Part shown: positions 24,473 through 32,736 of the stretch, piece after piece | How positions within the stretch are numbered: position 1 is the first letter of the stretch | How the letters are laid out: every line of letters starts with the position of its first letter | Source of the DNA: AC-32 sp963728765 | Lineage (GTDB): Bacteria > Actinomycetota > Thermoleophilia > Gaiellales > Gaiellaceae | Assembly: GCA_963728765.1 (NCBI GenBank) | Contig: CAVSKX010000007.1 | Location: 51,912 to 115,911 of the forward strand | DNA length: 64,000 nucleotides | Direction of reading: 5' to 3' | The notes under the pieces: generated by a model | Told to the model about the DNA's origin: nothing | Database searches by the model: none | Seen by the model: the letters and a program-made list of their open reading frames with translations, nothing else | Program-made: the position numbers and the translations under genes

Positions 24473-26011
24473 GTGATCCTCGAGAACGGCGTCGTCCGCA
24501 CGATGGAGCCTTCGCTGCCGCTGGCGCGGAGCCTCGCGATCGCGGGCGACCGGATCGTCGGCGGCGTCGGCGCGCACGAGACCGCGCTGCCGGGCCCCGA
24601 ACGGATCGACCTCGGCGGCCGCTGCGTCGTCCCCGGCTTCACCGATTCCCACGTCCACTTCCCGACGTGGGCGATCGCGCAGCACGAGGTGCGGCTCGAG
24701 GGCACGACGTCCCTCGAAGAGGCGGTCGCGCGCGTGCGGGACGCGCTGCCGGACGCGAGCGGCGCATGGCTGCGCGGCCGCGGCTGGCGCAGCGGCGACT
24801 GGTCGCCGCCGGTCGAGCCGACCAGACACGAGCTCGACGCGATCGAGCCCGACCGGCCGGTCGCATTGATGGCGCGCGACTCGCACTCGGTCTGGCTCAA
24901 CTCGGCCGCGCTTGCGCGCGCGAACGGCGACCTGCAGGTCCCCGGCGGCGTGGTCGAGCTGGACGGGCGCGGCGAGCCGACCGGCGTGTTGCGCGAGGAG
25001 TCCTGCTGGCAGTTCCGCGACCGCTACATCGAGACGAGCGACGACGAATACGTCGAGGCGATGCGCAGCGGGATGAAGCTCGCCGCCTCCCGCGGGGTGA
25101 CCGCGGTCCACGACAAGGACGGCTGGCTCGGCGCGCTGCGGTTCTGGCAGCGGCTCAACGCCGACGACGCGTTGATCCTCCGCGTGTGGCAGTCGCTGCC
25201 GGCCGAGAAAGCTGAAGAGCTGGCCGACGTGGACGTGCGCAGTGGGCTCGGCTCGCCGCTGCTTCGCCTCGGCTACCTGAAGGCGTTCATGGACGGCACG
25301 CTCGGCTCGCAGACCGCGCGGATGCTCGACGGCTCGGGGGTCGAGATCACGAGCCGCGAGGAGCTGGAGGAGCACATTCGTAACGGATCCCGCGCCGGCT
25401 TCCCCGTTGCGGTGCACGCGATCGGCGACCTAGCCAACCGCGAGGCGCTCGACGCCTTCGAGGCGACGCGCTCGGAGTGGGAGCCGCTCGGCCTGTGGCC
25501 GCGAATCGAGCACGCCCAGTTGCTCGCGTCCGACGACCTCCCGCGCTTCGCCGAGCTCGGCGTTGCCGCGTCGGTGCAGTTCAGCCACGCGCCGTCCGAC
25601 CGCGACCTCGCCGACCGCTTCTGGGGCGGGCTCGACAGCGAGCCGTATGCGTTCCGGTCGCTGCTCGAATCGGGCGCGGTGCTTGCGAACGGCTCCGACG
25701 CGCCGATCGAGGAGCTCGACCCGCTGCTGGGAATCCGCGCCGGCGTCCTGCGCACCCTCGACGAGCGCGAGGCGTGGCGCCCGGAGCAGGCGCTGACCGT
25801 CGAGCAGGCGCTTCATGCGACCACCGTCGCGCCCGCGTGGCTCGCGCGCGACGAACACCGCCGCGGGAAGCTCGTGCCAGGGCAGCTCGCCGACCTCGTC
25901 GTGCTCGACCGCGACCCGCTCGCCTGCGAGGCGGAGGAGCTGGCCGACGTGCAGGTCGTTGCCACGATGCTCGGCGGCACCTGGACGTTCAACCCCCCAC
26001 CCTGGCCGTAG
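24473..26011 (+). CDS. YtcJ-like amidohydrolase
   Basis: 512-residue metal-dependent hydrolase of the amidohydrolase superfamily. The metal motif DSHVHF (H60, H62) is followed by a conserved Lys region YLKAFMDGTLGSQTARM, His in VAVHAIGD and RIEHAQ, and the Asp of LANGSDAPIEE. The C-terminus completes the composite beta domain (GKLVPGQLADLVVLDRDP). GTG at 24473 has TACGAT 9 nt upstream and no clear ribosome site, so leaderless initiation is possible. Natural substrate unknown; likely an N-acyl or amide compound sensed through the LacI regulator. Confidence 0.88.
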   Translation: MILENGVVRTMEPSLPLARSLAIAGDRIVGGVGAHETALPGPERIDLGGRCVVPGFTDSHVHFPTWAIAQHEVRLEGTTSLEEAVARVRDALPDASGAWLRGRGWRSGDWSPPVEPTRHELDAIEPDRPVALMARDSHSVWLNSAALARANGDLQVPGGVVELDGRGEPTGVLREESCWQFRDRYIETSDDEYVEAMRSGMKLAASRGVTAVHDKDGWLGALRFWQRLNADDALILRVWQSLPAEKAEELADVDVRSGLGSPLLRLGYLKAFMDGTLGSQTARMLDGSGVEITSREELEEHIRNGSRAGFPVAVHAIGDLANREALDAFEATRSEWEPLGLWPRIEHAQLLASDDLPRFAELGVAASVQFSHAPSDRDLADRFWGGLDSEPYAFRSLLESGAVLANGSDAPIEELDPLLGIRAGVLRTLDEREAWRPEQALTVEQALHATTVAPAWLARDEHRRGKLVPGQLADLVVLDRDPLACEAEELADVQVVATMLGGTWTFNPPPWP

Positions 26012-26027
26012 GTTGAGATTCCGTAAA

Positions 26028-26057
26028 GACGGCTAACCGCTGCAACGCGGTGCCGTC
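26028..26057. terminator. Hairpin, possible terminator of the minus-strand gene
   Basis: GACGGC-TA-ACCGC, loop TGCAAC, GCGGT-GCCGTC forms a two-part stem of 11 bp with a 2-nt bulge. Read on the minus strand it is followed by TTTACGG, a weak T tract, so it could end the ATP-grasp transcript. It lies 97 nt past that gene's stop. Confidence 0.4.
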
Positions 26058-26126
26058 AGAAGCAGAAGACAAGGCAAGTACGGGCGGCCGCTACCTTCCC
26101 CTCTCCCTTGGGTATGCGGACGCTGC

Positions 26127-26155
26127 AGGGCCGGCTCCGCGCCGGCCCTTTCTTT
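26127..26155 (+). terminator. Rho-independent terminator after the amidohydrolase
   Basis: A perfect 9-bp stem AGGGCCGGC / GCCGGCCCT with loop TCCGC, followed by TTTCTTT. It ends transcripts coming from the amidohydrolase and reaches into the stop codon of the convergent ATP-grasp gene. The 26012-26126 stretch before it carries only the hairpin at 26028 and no reading frame of note. Confidence 0.8.
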
Positions 26156-27023
26156 ATGCGCTGGCGGTGACCGCGGGAGCGACCGACGGGCGCGGGCAGC
26201 CGGACAGCGCGGCGATCGCGTCGGTGAAGATGTCGCGCTCGGGGGCCGTGTAGACCGGCCTGAAGTCGACGGCGCCGTTCAGCTCCACGACCGAGAAGCC
26301 ACCGGGGCCCGTCGGGAGGAGGTCGACGCCCACGAGGTCGAGCCCGGACGCCAGGGCAGCGGCGCAGGCCAGGTCCACCGCGACCGGCGCGGGCGAGACG
26401 TGCGAGACGGTCGCTCCGAGCGCGACGTTCGTCCGCCATTCGCCGGGTGCGGCCGTGCGGCGGCCTGCCCCGATCACACCACCGCCCGCCACGATCAGGC
26501 GCAGGTCGTGCCCGAGCGGCGGGATCAGCTCCTGGGCAATCGCCCCCGTCGTGCGGAACCAGTCGCTGAACGAGAGCCGCTCGAGCGTGCGCTCCAGCTC
26601 CCCCCGGTTGCTGCAGAGCGTCACCTCGCGGCCCCAGCTGCCGAAGCGCGGCTTGACGACGACGGGGAAGTCGAGCTCGGGTGGCTCGCGGTGATGCTCG
26701 ATCAGCCTCGTCTGCGGATGCGGCAGGCCGGCCCGGCGGAGTGTCCGCGCCGTGAGCACCTTGTCGTGCGCCCGCACGAGCGCTGACGGCGGGTTGAGCA
26801 CCCTGACGCCCTGCTCGACAAGGCGCTCGACCGCCGACAGACCCTCCTCTATCCCCCCGAGGTCCTCACGGATGTCGAGCCGCACCAGCGCGATATCGCC
26901 CGCTTCCAGGCGCAGCAGCGCATCCCGAGGCGAGAGCACTTCGATCGGCGTCCCGTTCCACGTCCTCGCCGCGAGCGCCTGGCTCGTGGGGCTCGGCCGA
27001 TGGGCGATGAGCGCGACGCGCAT
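26154..27023 (-). CDS. RimK-like ATP-grasp ligase
   Basis: 289 residues with the ATP-grasp arrangement: an N-terminal Rossmann-like part, a Lys in the ATP lid region (FPVVVKPRFGSWGREVTL), the Arg/Asp segment GHDLRLIVAGG and the metal site VVELNGAVDFRP. The family joins amino acids or acids to an amino group (RimK, LysX). No carrier-protein gene lies next to it, so the substrate is open. CTGGAG precedes the ATG. Upstream sequence (27024-27096) contains CCGTAAC and CGGTTAC, similar to the repeats before pstS2. Confidence 0.8.
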   Translation of the reverse strand: MRVALIAHRPSPTSQALAARTWNGTPIEVLSPRDALLRLEAGDIALVRLDIREDLGGIEEGLSAVERLVEQGVRVLNPPSALVRAHDKVLTARTLRRAGLPHPQTRLIEHHREPPELDFPVVVKPRFGSWGREVTLCSNRGELERTLERLSFSDWFRTTGAIAQELIPPLGHDLRLIVAGGGVIGAGRRTAAPGEWRTNVALGATVSHVSPAPVAVDLACAAALASGLDLVGVDLLPTGPGGFSVVELNGAVDFRPVYTAPERDIFTDAIAALSGCPRPSVAPAVTASA

Positions 27024-27096
27024 CTCCAGCCGTAACTGTGGCGCCGCGGGGCCCGGCCGTGGGATTCGGTCCGGTTACAGAGGCGTTGCGAAGTCG

Positions 27097-28134
27097 CTAC
27101 CGAATTTTCGCGATCGTCCTGCGGTCCGCCTCGACCACCCTCGACGGCAGCGGAGCGAACTGGAGCTGCTCGCCGAACTTCTGTCCGGGACCGATTGCAT
27201 AGGTGAGGAAGTCGCGCAGCGTCGTCGCCTTGCCCGAGCTCTCCGGCACGAGGGCGTACGTGAAGGTCGAGATCGGGTACGCGTCCGGAGCCGAGGAGGG
27301 CGGGTTCGTCAGCGAGATCGCGTTGTCGGGTGGGATCGACTTCACGGCGTTTGCCGCCGCGGTGATCGACGCGGGCCCCGGCACCGGGAACTGGCCGGCC
27401 TCGTTCCGGATCAGCGCGTAGTCGAGCTTGTTCGCGGAGACGTACGAGATGCCCAGGTATCCGACGGCGCCGTCTTGGCGGGTGAGCACGGCGGCGACTC
27501 CGTCGTTTCCCTTTCCGCCAATGCCGGTCGTGAATGCGACCTGCGTGGAGACACCCTTCTTCGACTTCCACTCGGCGCTGACCTTCGACAGGTAGTCGCT
27601 GAAGGCGTAGGTGTCGCCGCTGCCGTCGCTGCGGAAGACCGGCGTGATCGGTGTCGCTGGAAGCGTCGCGCCCGGATTCAGCGCGACGATCCTCGGGTCG
27701 TTCCAGCGCGTGATCTTGCCGAGGTAGATGTCCGCCAAGACGGCCCCGGCGAGCTTCAGCTTCGGCGGTGCGCCCTTCACGTTGTAGGAGACCAGCGTCG
27801 CACCGAGCGCCCAGGGGACCTGCAGGCAGCCGTTACACGCGTCGGCTTGGTCGGGCGAGAACGGCGCGTCGCTCGCGCCGAAGTCAACCGTCCGCGCGGT
27901 GATCTGCGCGATCCCGCCGCCGGAGCCGATCGCACCGTAGGTGATCGTCACGCCGGTCTTCTTCGCGTAGTCGTTCGACCACTGCGAGACAAGCGGCGCG
28001 ACGAGCGTGCTCCCGGCGCCGACGAGCACGGTGCTCTCGCCGCCGTTCGAGCTCCCCTTGTCGCCCGAGCCGCCGCACCCGGCGGCGACCGCCGCGAGTG
28101 CCGCGGCGACGATGACGGGGATGCGGAGCGTCAC
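27097..28134 (-). CDS. pstS: Phosphate-binding lipoprotein PstS (operon copy)
   Basis: 345 residues. Lipoprotein signal with lipobox AAGC (C20), then the PstS domain (VGAGSTLVAPLVSQW, GSGGGIAQITARTVDFGASD). A Cys pair ACNGC probably forms a disulfide. GTG at 28134 overlaps the phoU stop (GTGA) and is the only start placed right for the lipobox. It is the last gene of the pst operon instead of the first, which is unusual. It captures phosphate outside the membrane for PstC-PstA. Confidence 0.92.
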   Translation of the reverse strand: MTLRIPVIVAAALAAVAAGCGGSGDKGSSNGGESTVLVGAGSTLVAPLVSQWSNDYAKKTGVTITYGAIGSGGGIAQITARTVDFGASDAPFSPDQADACNGCLQVPWALGATLVSYNVKGAPPKLKLAGAVLADIYLGKITRWNDPRIVALNPGATLPATPITPVFRSDGSGDTYAFSDYLSKVSAEWKSKKGVSTQVAFTTGIGGKGNDGVAAVLTRQDGAVGYLGISYVSANKLDYALIRNEAGQFPVPGPASITAAANAVKSIPPDNAISLTNPPSSAPDAYPISTFTYALVPESSGKATTLRDFLTYAIGPGQKFGEQLQFAPLPSRVVEADRRTIAKIR

Positions 28135-28805
28135 ACCCCTTCGGGGTGCGAGGCGTCCGTGAACTCGCGGAACTCCGCGGTCAACAGGTACGCGACCTGC
28201 TCGCCTATGTCGACGGCGTGGTCGCCGATGCGCTCGATCGTCCGGGAGACGATCACCATCCGCAGCACCCATTCCCGCAGCCCGGGCTCGCCGACGACCT
28301 CGACCACGCGCTCGACAAAACGACGGTTGGAGCGGTCGATCAGCTCATCGAGGTCGACGAGCGACTCGGCCGCGGCGAGGTCGCGGTTCGCCAGGGCATC
28401 GAGCGCGACACGGATCATCTCCTCGGCCCGGTCGCCCATCTCCTGGAGGGTCTGCATCAGCATCGGATCGCCCTCGACATCGGCGACGAGCTTCGTCAGC
28501 TTCGCGATCGTGACCGAGTAGTCGGCCATCCGCTCCAGGTGCAGGTTCGTGTGCAGCAGCGCGAGCACGAGCCGCAGGTCGGTCGCGACCGGTGTCTGCC
28601 GCGCCAGCAGCGACTGGATCGTCTCCTCGACGTGCAGGTAGCGCTGGTCGACGTCGTCGTCGAAGGCGATCACGTCGTCGGCGAGCTCGACGTCGCGCTG
28701 CCCGAGGGCGTTCAGCGCACCGCGGAGCACACGGAGGACAACCGCCCCCTCCTCCTGGAGGGAGGCCTCGAGCTGGTCGAGCTCCTCCTGAAACGTGACG
28801 CGCAC
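28131..28805 (-). CDS. phoU: Phosphate uptake regulator PhoU
   Basis: 224 residues with two PhoU three-helix bundles; the acidic metal-cluster motifs ERMADYSV and ERIGDHAVDIGEQV (E/D-xx-x-D) are present in the two halves. PhoU links the Pst transporter to the phosphate two-component system. GTG at 28805 lies 2 nt after the pstB stop. Its stop overlaps the pstS start. Confidence 0.93.
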   Translation of the reverse strand: MRVTFQEELDQLEASLQEEGAVVLRVLRGALNALGQRDVELADDVIAFDDDVDQRYLHVEETIQSLLARQTPVATDLRLVLALLHTNLHLERMADYSVTIAKLTKLVADVEGDPMLMQTLQEMGDRAEEMIRVALDALANRDLAAAESLVDLDELIDRSNRRFVERVVEVVGEPGLREWVLRMVIVSRTIERIGDHAVDIGEQVAYLLTAEFREFTDASHPEGV

Positions 28806-28807
28806 GT

Positions 28808-29674
28808 TCAACCGAACCGCCCGGTCACGTAGTCCTCTGTGCGCTGGTCGGCCGGCGAAGTGAAGACCTTTTCGGTGTCGTCGTACTCGACCAGCACACC
28901 GTAGCGCTGGCCGTCCTCGACCTCGAGGCTGAAGAACGCCGTCCGGTCGGCCACACGCGCTGCTTGCTGCATGTTGTGCGTCACGATCACGATCGTGTAG
29001 TCCCGCTTCAGCTCGCGCATCAGCTCCTCGATCTTCTGCGTCGCAATCGGGTCGAGCGCGGACGCCGGCTCGTCGAGGAGCAACACCTCGGGTTCGATCG
29101 CGATCGCGCGGGCGATGCAAAGCCGCTGCTGCTGTCCGCCGGAGAGCGACAGGGCGCTCTTCTTCAGCCGGTCCTTGACCTCGTCCCAGAGCGCGGCCCC
29201 CTGGAGCGCCTTCTCTACGCGCTCGTGGAGATTCTTCTTCAGGCCGAGCACGCGCGGCGCCCAGGCGACGTTGTCGTAGATGGTCTTCGGGAAGGGGTTC
29301 GGCTTCTGGAAGACCATGCCGATCCGCCGTCGCACTTCGATCGGCTCGATGCCCGCTCCGTAGATGTCCTGACCGTGGTAGAGCACGCGCCCGTCGTGCC
29401 GGAAACTTGGGACGGTGTCGTTCATGCGGTTCAGGCAGCGGATGAACGTGCTCTTGCCGCAGCCGGACGGGCCGATCACCGCGGTGATCACGTTCTTGTA
29501 GACCTGGGCCGAGACGTCCTTGACCGCGAGGTTCGAGCCATAGCGTGCGGTCAGCCCCTCGATCTCGAAGACGGTCTCGACCGACTGCGGCAGCGATTCC
29601 TCTCGTTCGGCAACGTCGACGGGTCTCATCGGCGGCATGGTAGTCGTCTCGGTCACCGGGCCCTCCTCGTTCAT
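28808..29674 (-). CDS. pstB: Phosphate ABC transporter ATPase PstB
   Basis: 288 residues: Walker A GPSGCGKST at 68-76, signature LSGGQQQRLCIARAIA, Walker B VLLLDEPASALDP. An N-terminal extension of about 35 residues precedes the usual start of the family. ATG at 29674 overlaps the pstA stop (ATGA); a downstream ATG near residue 13 is possible. Provides ATP hydrolysis for PstC-PstA. Confidence 0.95.
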   Translation of the reverse strand: MNEEGPVTETTTMPPMRPVDVAEREESLPQSVETVFEIEGLTARYGSNLAVKDVSAQVYKNVITAVIGPSGCGKSTFIRCLNRMNDTVPSFRHDGRVLYHGQDIYGAGIEPIEVRRRIGMVFQKPNPFPKTIYDNVAWAPRVLGLKKNLHERVEKALQGAALWDEVKDRLKKSALSLSGGQQQRLCIARAIAIEPEVLLLDEPASALDPIATQKIEELMRELKRDYTIVIVTHNMQQAARVADRTAFFSLEVEDGQRYGVLVEYDDTEKVFTSPADQRTEDYVTGRFG

Positions 29675-30555
29675 TGGTTGTACTTCTTACGCGTTCGGGC
29701 GAGCGCCGCACGTGCTAGTAGGCTCGTAACGAGCACGAAGACGATCAACACGAGCGCCGTCGCCCAGGCCCGCTCATGGTCGGCCGGATCTGGCGACTCC
29801 GACCAGATAAAGATCTGAACCGGCATGTTCGGCATTGCCTTCCGTGGATCGAGCTGGATGGTGGTCGCGAAGATCGACGTCGCAAAGAGCAGCGGCGCCG
29901 TCTCGCCCACGGCGCGCGCGACCGCGAGCACCGTCCCCGTCACGATCCCCCCTAGCGCCCCGGGTATGACAATCCCCAAGACGGTGCGCCAGTGGCTCAC
30001 ACCCAGCGCCTGCGCGCCTTCGCGGTGGCTTCGAGGCACGAGCCGGAGGACCTCCTGGGTCGAGCGCGTGACCAATGGCAAGGCCACGATCGCGAGCCCG
30101 TAGGCGCCCGCGAGACCGTTCTGTGGATGGCCGTACACGAGCAGGCCGAAGATGAAGATCGCGATGATGATCGACGGCAGGCCGTTCATCAGATCGATTA
30201 CGAGCTGAAGCGCCGAGCGCACCGTAGGCGGAGCGAACTCGTTGAGGAAGAGCGCGATGCACACCCCGACTGGAAGCGCGATCGCGATCGCGATGCCGAC
30301 CAGGATGGCCGAACCAACGATGAGCGGAGCGATCCCGCCTCCCGGCTCGCCAAACGTCGGAAGGTCCTTGGTCAGGAAGCTCCAGGACAGCTGGTCGGCC
30401 CCGCGCTTGGCGACCGACCAGACGACGATCGCAAGCAGCGCGACGGCGGCGAACGCAGCGACGGTCGCGCCACCTTCCGCGAGCCGGTTGAAGATCCGCC
30501 TCCGGCGCGCGCGTCCACCTCCACGCAAGTTCATCGTGGGCTCGACCGCCGACAT
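29671..30555 (-). CDS. pstA: Phosphate ABC transporter permease PstA
   Basis: 294 residues with six membrane helices and the permease signature near REGAQALGVSHWRTVLGIVI. A basic N-terminal tail (RGGGRARRRRIFNRLAEGG) precedes helix one. The gene begins directly after pstC stops (no gap) and overlaps pstB by 4 nt. Confidence 0.93.
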   Translation of the reverse strand: MSAVEPTMNLRGGGRARRRRIFNRLAEGGATVAAFAAVALLAIVVWSVAKRGADQLSWSFLTKDLPTFGEPGGGIAPLIVGSAILVGIAIAIALPVGVCIALFLNEFAPPTVRSALQLVIDLMNGLPSIIIAIFIFGLLVYGHPQNGLAGAYGLAIVALPLVTRSTQEVLRLVPRSHREGAQALGVSHWRTVLGIVIPGALGGIVTGTVLAVARAVGETAPLLFATSIFATTIQLDPRKAMPNMPVQIFIWSESPDPADHERAWATALVLIVFVLVTSLLARAALARTRKKYNQ

Positions 30556-31521
30556 TCAGTCCGCTCCCGTTCGCTGGAACTCGAACCGCCGAACGACAAC
30601 GAGTGCCAGCAGGTTGGTCAGGATTCCGATCCCGAGCAGGATCGCGCCGAGGTAGAAGAGGGACGAGACCTGGAGCTTCGACACGGCGCCCTGGTACTGG
30701 CCGGCGATCCGGCTCGCGAGCGTGTCACCGGTGCTGAACAGCGACCACTGGATGGTCCAGCCGGCGCCGATCACCTGCGTCACCGCGATCGCTTCGCCGA
30801 TCGCACGGCCGAGGCCCAGGATCACCGCGGCGGCGATGCCCGGCCGCGAGGAGGACAGCACGACTCCCTTGACCATCTCCCACCGGGTCGCGCCGAGTGC
30901 GAGCGCGCCCTCCTCGAGGTCGCGCGGCACGCTCAGGAAGAGCTCGCGACAGATACTCGCGACGATCGGGACGACCATGATGGCGAGCACCAGACCTGCG
31001 ACGAGGATGCCGCTGGATGACGGTGTGCCATCGAACAGCGGAATGAAGCCGAGCGTGCTGTGGAGCCACGGTTCGAGGTGGTTCGCGACGAACGGTCCGA
31101 GGACGAGGATGCCCCACAGACCGAGCACCACGCTCGGCACGGCAGCGAGCGTCTCCACCAGAGCGCCGACGATGCCGTGGACTCCCCGCGGGGCGAGCTC
31201 ACTGAGGAACAGTGCGATGGCGATGGCGAACGGCACCGCGATGGCAAGCGCGATCAGCGACGTGACCACGGTGCCGAACAGACCCGGCAGCGCGCCGTAG
31301 ATGTCCTTGTTTGCATCCCAGACGCGGCCCCAGATGAACGAGATTCCGAACTTGCCGTACGCGAGGCTTGCCGAGTCGACGATCTTGAAGACCATCGCGA
31401 CCATCACGGCGACTGCAGCGAGCGACGCGAGAGCCGTGATGACGAGCAAGATGCGGTCCCCGAGCCAGTCGCGTAGACGGCGCGTCGCGTGGAGCCGCTC
31501 GGTCATCGGCAGAGTGCTCAC
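30556..31521 (-). CDS. pstC: Phosphate ABC transporter permease PstC
   Basis: 321 residues, six membrane helices, permease loop EEGALALGATRWEMVKGVVL. The start is GTG at 31521 or ATG at 31506. First gene of the pstC-pstA-pstB-phoU-pstS operon. The 180-nt region upstream, shared with the divergent pstS2, contains 11-bp direct repeats resembling a phosphate box. Confidence 0.93.
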   Translation of the reverse strand: MSTLPMTERLHATRRLRDWLGDRILLVITALASLAAVAVMVAMVFKIVDSASLAYGKFGISFIWGRVWDANKDIYGALPGLFGTVVTSLIALAIAVPFAIAIALFLSELAPRGVHGIVGALVETLAAVPSVVLGLWGILVLGPFVANHLEPWLHSTLGFIPLFDGTPSSSGILVAGLVLAIMVVPIVASICRELFLSVPRDLEEGALALGATRWEMVKGVVLSSSRPGIAAAVILGLGRAIGEAIAVTQVIGAGWTIQWSLFSTGDTLASRIAGQYQGAVSKLQVSSLFYLGAILLGIGILTNLLALVVVRRFEFQRTGAD

Positions 31522-31563
31522 GAGCGGCGCACGCTAACGCGTACGTCGGTTTCCACAGACAGA

Positions 31564-31596
31564 CGTAACCGGACCGTTACCAGACCCCAACCGCCT
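31564..31596. promoter_or_regulatory. Phosphate-box-like 11-bp direct repeats
   Basis: CGTAACCGGAC (31564-31574), CGTTACCAGAC (31575-31585) and CCCAACCGCCT (31586-31596) are three consecutive 11-bp units. Tandem 11-bp direct repeats are the established layout of actinobacterial PhoP/RegX3-type sites. They lie between the divergent pstC and pstS2 genes and could control both. Confidence 0.55.
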
Positions 31597-31700
31597 TTCA
31601 GCCCACGCCGATCGCCGAACGAAGCACCCTCCCGGCGATGCAGTTCGCAAGGGGTGCAGAAATGCCGCCTGCGACATTTCACAGAGGGAGGAGACATCTC

Positions 31701-32735
31701 TTGAATCGGAAGCGAACGACTGCGGCCGTCCTTAGCGTCGTGGGCGTCGCTGCCATCGCCTTGACGGCGTGGACGGGCCTCGCGTCCGCCAGGCAGACGG
31801 CGCCGTCCTTGTCAGGAGCGGGAAGCACCTTCGTGGTGCCGCTCGTCACCGCATGGACGAAGGCGTACAAGGGAGCCGACGTCAACTACAGCGGCATCGG
31901 AAGCGGCGGCGGCATTGCCGCGATAACCGCCCGCACAGTCGACTTCGGAGCCAGCGACGCTCCGTTGACCCCGGACCAGTTCTCAGCCTGTAGAGGCTGC
32001 GCACAGATTCCGTGGGCGTTCTCCGCGACGTCGATCCCCTACAACGTCAGCGGGGTCGGGTACGGCCTCAAGCTCACAGGCCCGATCATCGCCGGGATCT
32101 ACAGCGGCACGATCAAGTACTGGGACAACTCCGCGATCCAGAAGATCAACAAGGGGGTCAACCTGCCGCACGAGAAGGTCGTCCCGATCTTCCGCAGCGA
32201 CGGGAGTGGCACGAGCTACAACTTCACGGACTATCTCTCCCACGTCAGCAAGTCCTGGAAGAGCAAGGTGGGGAAGGGCACGCAGCCGAGCTTCCCTGTC
32301 GGCGTCGGCGCTCGCGGGAGCTCCGGTGTCTCGGCGAAGCTGAAGAGCACGCCCGGCGGCATTACGTACGTCGACGTGGCGTACTCGCTCAAGAACAAGT
32401 TCAAGATCGCGCGAGTCAAGAACCGCGCAGGGAAGTTCCAGCTGCCTGGGCTACGCCAGATCCAGGCCGCTGCGGACTCGATCAGGAAGCTCAGGAACAG
32501 TCAGAACGCCTTCACGGCCGTGGATCCGAATCAGCGGGCGAAGAATGCCTACCCGATCTGCACATTCACCTGGGTGATCGTCCCGCTGAAGACCGGTAAG
32601 GCTGCCGACCTGAAGAAGTTCATCAAGTGGGCGCTCAACAGGGGGCAGGGGTATGGCCCGAAGCTGCTCTTCGTGCGGATCCCGAAGGCCGTCAAGCAGG
32701 CCGGCCTCAAGACCCTCACCCGGGTTCATAGCTAG
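31701..32735 (+). CDS. Second phosphate-binding protein PstS, unanchored type
   Basis: 344 residues. Signal peptide NRKRTTAAVLSVVGVAAIAL ending LASARQ without a Cys, so it is probably released or loosely held, unlike the operon copy. The binding domain is closely similar to PstS at 27097 (GAGSTFVVPLVTAWT, GSGGGIAAITARTVDFGASD, Cys pair ACRGC). It is far more basic toward the C-terminus. TTG at 31701 is chosen because GAGGGAGGAG lies at the right spacing; ATG at 31638 and 31662 lack this. GC bias is weaker than in neighbours. Confidence 0.88.
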   Translation: MNRKRTTAAVLSVVGVAAIALTAWTGLASARQTAPSLSGAGSTFVVPLVTAWTKAYKGADVNYSGIGSGGGIAAITARTVDFGASDAPLTPDQFSACRGCAQIPWAFSATSIPYNVSGVGYGLKLTGPIIAGIYSGTIKYWDNSAIQKINKGVNLPHEKVVPIFRSDGSGTSYNFTDYLSHVSKSWKSKVGKGTQPSFPVGVGARGSSGVSAKLKSTPGGITYVDVAYSLKNKFKIARVKNRAGKFQLPGLRQIQAAADSIRKLRNSQNAFTAVDPNQRAKNAYPICTFTWVIVPLKTGKAADLKKFIKWALNRGQGYGPKLLFVRIPKAVKQAGLKTLTRVHS

Positions 32736-32736
32736 C

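Noticed and set aside
26012..26126. Possible riboswitch or 6C-type RNA in the convergent gap
   Set aside because: It lies after, not before, a gene, and I could not match it to any RNA consensus; hairpins are better explained as terminators.
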